Positions 49,619 to 51,741 of a stretch of DNA of 51,741 bases are shown piece by piece. The position numbers and the translations under genes are program-made. Each line of letters opens with the position of its first letter. The stretch's first letter is position 1. The notes beneath the pieces were generated by a model. It was not told the DNA's origin, did not search any database, and saw only the letters and a program-made list of their open reading frames with translations. Source of the DNA: Arthrobacter sp. SO3 (GTDB lineage Bacteria > Actinomycetota > Actinomycetes > Actinomycetales > Micrococcaceae); NCBI RefSeq assembly GCF_020532825.1, contig NZ_MQTS01000058.1, positions 13,019 to 64,759 on the forward strand. The letters run 5' to 3'.

Positions 49619-50551
49619 ATGGGACACGACCACAGCCACTCACACGGCATTTCCGCCTCTGCCACCGGCACTGCCAAGCACCGGAAGCGCCTGATCGCGG
49701 TACTGGCCATCACGCTCGCCGTCGTGCTGATCCAGATCATCGGTGCGCTGGTTTCCGGATCCCTGGCGCTGCTGGCCGACGCCGGCCACATGCTTTCCGA
49801 CGCGGCCGGAGTCTTCATCGCCCTGCTGGCCGCCTGGATCGCCGCCCGGCCGGCGAGCGACCAGCGCACCTACGGCTACCAGCGCGCCGAGGTGCTGGCT
49901 GCCCTGGCCAACGCCCTGGTGCTGATCGTCATCTCGGTGGTCATCTTCACCGAGGCGATCCGCCGGATGGGCTCCGCGCCCGAGGTCCACACCGATGTGA
50001 TGCTCTACGCCGCCGTCCTCGGCGCCGTCGCCAACCTCGTGTCCCTGCTGATCCTGCGCGGCGGCCAAAAGGAGAGCCTCAACGTCCGCGGCGCCTACCT
50101 GGAGGTCCTGGGCGACCTGCTCGGCTCCTTCGCCGTGATCGCCGCCGCACTGGTCATCATGGTCAGCGGCTACCAGGCGGCGGACACCATCGCCTCGATC
50201 GTGATTGCCCTGATGATCCTGCCGCGGGCCTGGCACCTGCTCCGCGATGTGGTGGATGTGCTGCTCGAGGCGACCCCCAAGGGGGTGGAAGTGCAGCTGA
50301 TCCGCGAGCACATCCTCGCTGTGGAGGGTGTGGTGTCGGTGCACGACATCCACATCTGGACCATCACCTCCGGCGTGCCCGTGTTTTCCGCCCACGTGGT
50401 GGTGGAGGATGGGGCCCTGGGCGCCCGCGGCGCCGATCAGGTCCTGGACAAGCTCGTCAGCTGCCTCGGCTCGCACTTCGACACCGAACACTGCACCTTC
50501 CAGCTGGAACCGCTCTCCCACGCGGAGCACGAATCGCACCAGCACGCCTGA
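49619..50551 (+). CDS. Cation diffusion facilitator (CDF) zinc/cobalt exporter
   Basis: A 310-aa CDF protein exporting divalent metal in exchange for protons. His-rich ends MGHDHSHSHG and HAEHESHQHA bracket six helices. The metal site is formed by ALLADAGHMLSDAAG (Asp/His/Asp of helix 2) and AYLEVLGDLLGS (Asp of helix 5), giving a HxxxD/..LGD arrangement as in zinc transporters. The cytoplasmic domain contains VHDIHIWTITSGVPVFSAHVVVED. The start at 49619 gives the His-rich N-terminus; the frame from 49547 overlaps the previous gene. Confidence 0.93.
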   Translation: MGHDHSHSHGISASATGTAKHRKRLIAVLAITLAVVLIQIIGALVSGSLALLADAGHMLSDAAGVFIALLAAWIAARPASDQRTYGYQRAEVLAALANALVLIVISVVIFTEAIRRMGSAPEVHTDVMLYAAVLGAVANLVSLLILRGGQKESLNVRGAYLEVLGDLLGSFAVIAAALVIMVSGYQAADTIASIVIALMILPRAWHLLRDVVDVLLEATPKGVEVQLIREHILAVEGVVSVHDIHIWTITSGVPVFSAHVVVEDGALGARGADQVLDKLVSCLGSHFDTEHCTFQLEPLSHAEHESHQHA

Positions 50552-50641
50552 GCCGGACGTGACGGCGGCTGCGGCCGACACGCCCCACCGGAATGTGACC
50601 AAATGACACAGTTGTTGTTTATGTTATTGATGTGACCAGTG

Positions 50642-50670
50642 TTGCCAAAGTGGCAATTGGCACGTAGCCT
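50642..50670 (+). promoter_or_regulatory. Promoter and operator of the secreted coiled-coil protein gene
   Basis: TTGCCA (50642-50647), a 17-base spacer and TAGCCT (50665-50670). The -35 is the left arm of a perfect palindrome TTGCCA-AAG-TGGCAA (50642-50656). Upstream, 50600-50640 is strikingly AT-rich. The leader to the ATG at 50757 is about 80 bases with GAGG near its end. Confidence 0.6.
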
Positions 50671-50756
50671 CGACCGTGCTGGGGATCAGCCGAACGTTTC
50701 CACGCGCCGGAATCCACACTCCCCGCTCCAGCCCGACACTGCAGCGAGGTTTGCCC

Positions 50757-51741
50757 ATGACTTGGACCGGCTCCGGCCGAAAGACGGCCGCGCTGTGCGC
50801 CGCCGTCGTCTTCCTGGGAGCACTGGCCCTGCCCGCGCACGCAGACCCGCTCCCAACGGTCTTTCAGGTCCCCGCTTCACCCGAAATTCCGTCGCCGGAG
50901 GATATTGCCGCGGCCAAGACCAGTGAAAGCGCGACGGCGGAGCAGGTCACCGCGATCGACCGCCTCCTGGCGGATGCTTCCACTGCCCAGGAAGCCAGCC
51001 TCGCAGCCTCCTTGCAGGCCAACAATTCCTATGGCGAAGCCCTCGTCGAGCTCCAGTCCCGGCGCGACACCGCCGCGGTTGCCGCCGCCAAGGCTTCGGC
51101 AGCCGGGGCGGAGGAGCAGAGGATGCGCAAGCAGATCGGCCAACTCGCCGGCGATCTCTACCGCAACGGCGGGCTGAATCCCGCACTGAGCAGCTTTGTC
51201 AGCGGGAACGGCAACCCCCTGGAACAGGCCGCCACACTCGAAGCGGTGACGGCCGGGCGCACCAGAGCCTTCCAGTCGGCCGAAACCGCCGCAGTTGCCG
51301 CCGAATCGCTGACCGCTGCCGCCGAGGACGCCAACCGGGCGGCCGACGAGGCCGCGCGGACGGCGGAGACCCGCAAGCTCGACGCCGAGCGTGCCAACGA
51401 TGCCGAGCGGAAGGCGGTGTCCGAGGCGAGCGCGCAGCGGACCGTGCTGGTGGACCAGCTCGCGACCCTCAAGAACACCACCGTCGCTCTGGAATCGGCC
51501 CGCGTGGACGCCCTGGACCGCCAGCGCCAGCAGGACCGGCTGGCCGCAGTCACGGCGGCTGCCGCCCAGGGTCCCGGCCAGGGCGCCGCCCGGCAGCCCG
51601 ACGCCGGGAACCCCACTCCGGGCAACCCGGCCCCGGTAAACCAGAGTCCGCAGGCACCGGCCGCACCGGCCCCCGTTCCGCCGCCCGCACCCGTTGCCCC
51701 CGTTCCAGGTCCAGCCGCCCCTGCTCCGGCCCAGCCGGCGC
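50757..51741 (+). CDS. Secreted coiled-coil cell-wall protein (peptidoglycan-hydrolase-like), 3' partial
   Basis: The reading frame opens at 50757 and runs off the window after 328 codons. A signal peptide (RKTAALCAAVVFLGALALPAHA, cut after AHA at about residue 29) is followed by a long helical coiled-coil region (about 45-275) rich in Ala, Glu, Gln and Arg (QVTAIDRLLADA, AEEQRMRKQIGQLAGDLYRNGG, ARTAETRKLDAERANDAERKA). A Pro/Ala/Val linker (NPTPGNPAPVNQSPQAPAAP) then begins. This layout is that of actinobacterial NlpC/P60 or RipA-like hydrolases, where the catalytic domain comes after the Pro-rich linker; that domain is not in the window, so the enzyme class is inferred. Confidence 0.8.
   Translation, partial: MTWTGSGRKTAALCAAVVFLGALALPAHADPLPTVFQVPASPEIPSPEDIAAAKTSESATAEQVTAIDRLLADASTAQEASLAASLQANNSYGEALVELQSRRDTAAVAAAKASAAGAEEQRMRKQIGQLAGDLYRNGGLNPALSSFVSGNGNPLEQAATLEAVTAGRTRAFQSAETAAVAAESLTAAAEDANRAADEAARTAETRKLDAERANDAERKAVSEASAQRTVLVDQLATLKNTTVALESARVDALDRQRQQDRLAAVTAAAAQGPGQGAARQPDAGNPTPGNPAPVNQSPQAPAAPAPVPPPAPVAPVPGPAAPAPAQPA

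Noticed and set aside
1..51741. CRISPR arrays, insertion sequences, phage or integrative elements
   Set aside because: No spaced direct-repeat array, transposase, integrase or terminal repeat was seen; tRNA genes here are intact and not flanked by duplicated 3' ends.

Overview
The window looks like chromosomal DNA of a high-GC actinobacterium of the Micrococcaceae, most likely Arthrobacter or Pseudarthrobacter. The evidence is very high GC at third codon positions, frequent ATGA start/stop overlaps, many promoters whose -10 box lies 6-9 bases before the start codon (leaderless mRNAs), and the gene content (KdpDE, LacI-controlled sugar ABC operon without its own ATPase, Asp23/Gls24 operon beside a Glu-Asp-Phe tRNA cluster). 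I see no phage, transposase, plasmid or CRISPR locus.

Layout. 1-3.7 kb: a 2-oxoacid dehydrogenase-type set (E1 alpha, E1 beta, E2) ending in a stand-alone acyl carrier protein, then a convergent FAD monooxygenase. 5.0-5.65 kb: a decayed region holding the C-terminal remnants of a LacI regulator and of an unidentified divergent gene. 5.65-12.4 kb: nadE, then an IclR-controlled acetoacetate/3-hydroxybutyrate block (scoA, scoB, thiolase, 3-hydroxyacyl-CoA dehydrogenase), a truncated transporter scar and a zinc alcohol dehydrogenase. 12.4-19 kb: a small monooxygenase-fold protein coupled to a rifampin-phosphotransferase-like enzyme, two alpha/beta hydrolases, a glycosyltransferase and a cold-shock protein. 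19-24.5 kb: an APC-superfamily permease divergent from KdpD-KdpE. 24.6-36 kb: acyl-CoA dehydrogenase, acyl-CoA synthetase, MarR and LuxR-type regulators, an MHS-family carrier, a DUF1761 protein and the valine-degradation operon mmsA / 3-hydroxyisobutyryl-CoA hydrolase / mmsB / enoyl-CoA hydratase. 36-42.6 kb: exonuclease III, an unknown protein, and a LacI regulator with its sugar ABC importer. 42.7-45.6 kb: a fully overlapping five-gene Asp23/Gls24 envelope-stress operon and three tRNAs. 45.7-51.7 kb: PaiB-type protein, LysE exporter with divergent ArgP, DMT exporter, small zincin, CDF metal exporter and the start of a secreted coiled-coil cell-wall protein.

How the genes work together. Much of the window feeds acyl-CoA pools: the E1/E2 set, ketone-body use, short/medium-chain acid activation and valine breakdown. 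Two of these promoters (acyl-CoA synthetase and mmsA) share a 19-base block that may reflect common control, and part of it recurs upstream of the MHS carrier. Regulators lie next to their likely targets: IclR, LacI and ArgP, each with a visible operator or divergent promoter, and KdpDE facing a permease instead of kdpFABC.

System-level points that seem least ordinary are the ACP attached to an E1/E2 locus, the KdpDE/APC-permease pairing, the rifampin-phosphotransferase homologue, and a 60-base double-hairpin element present twice at gene ends. None of these amounts to proof of a new system from sequence reading alone.
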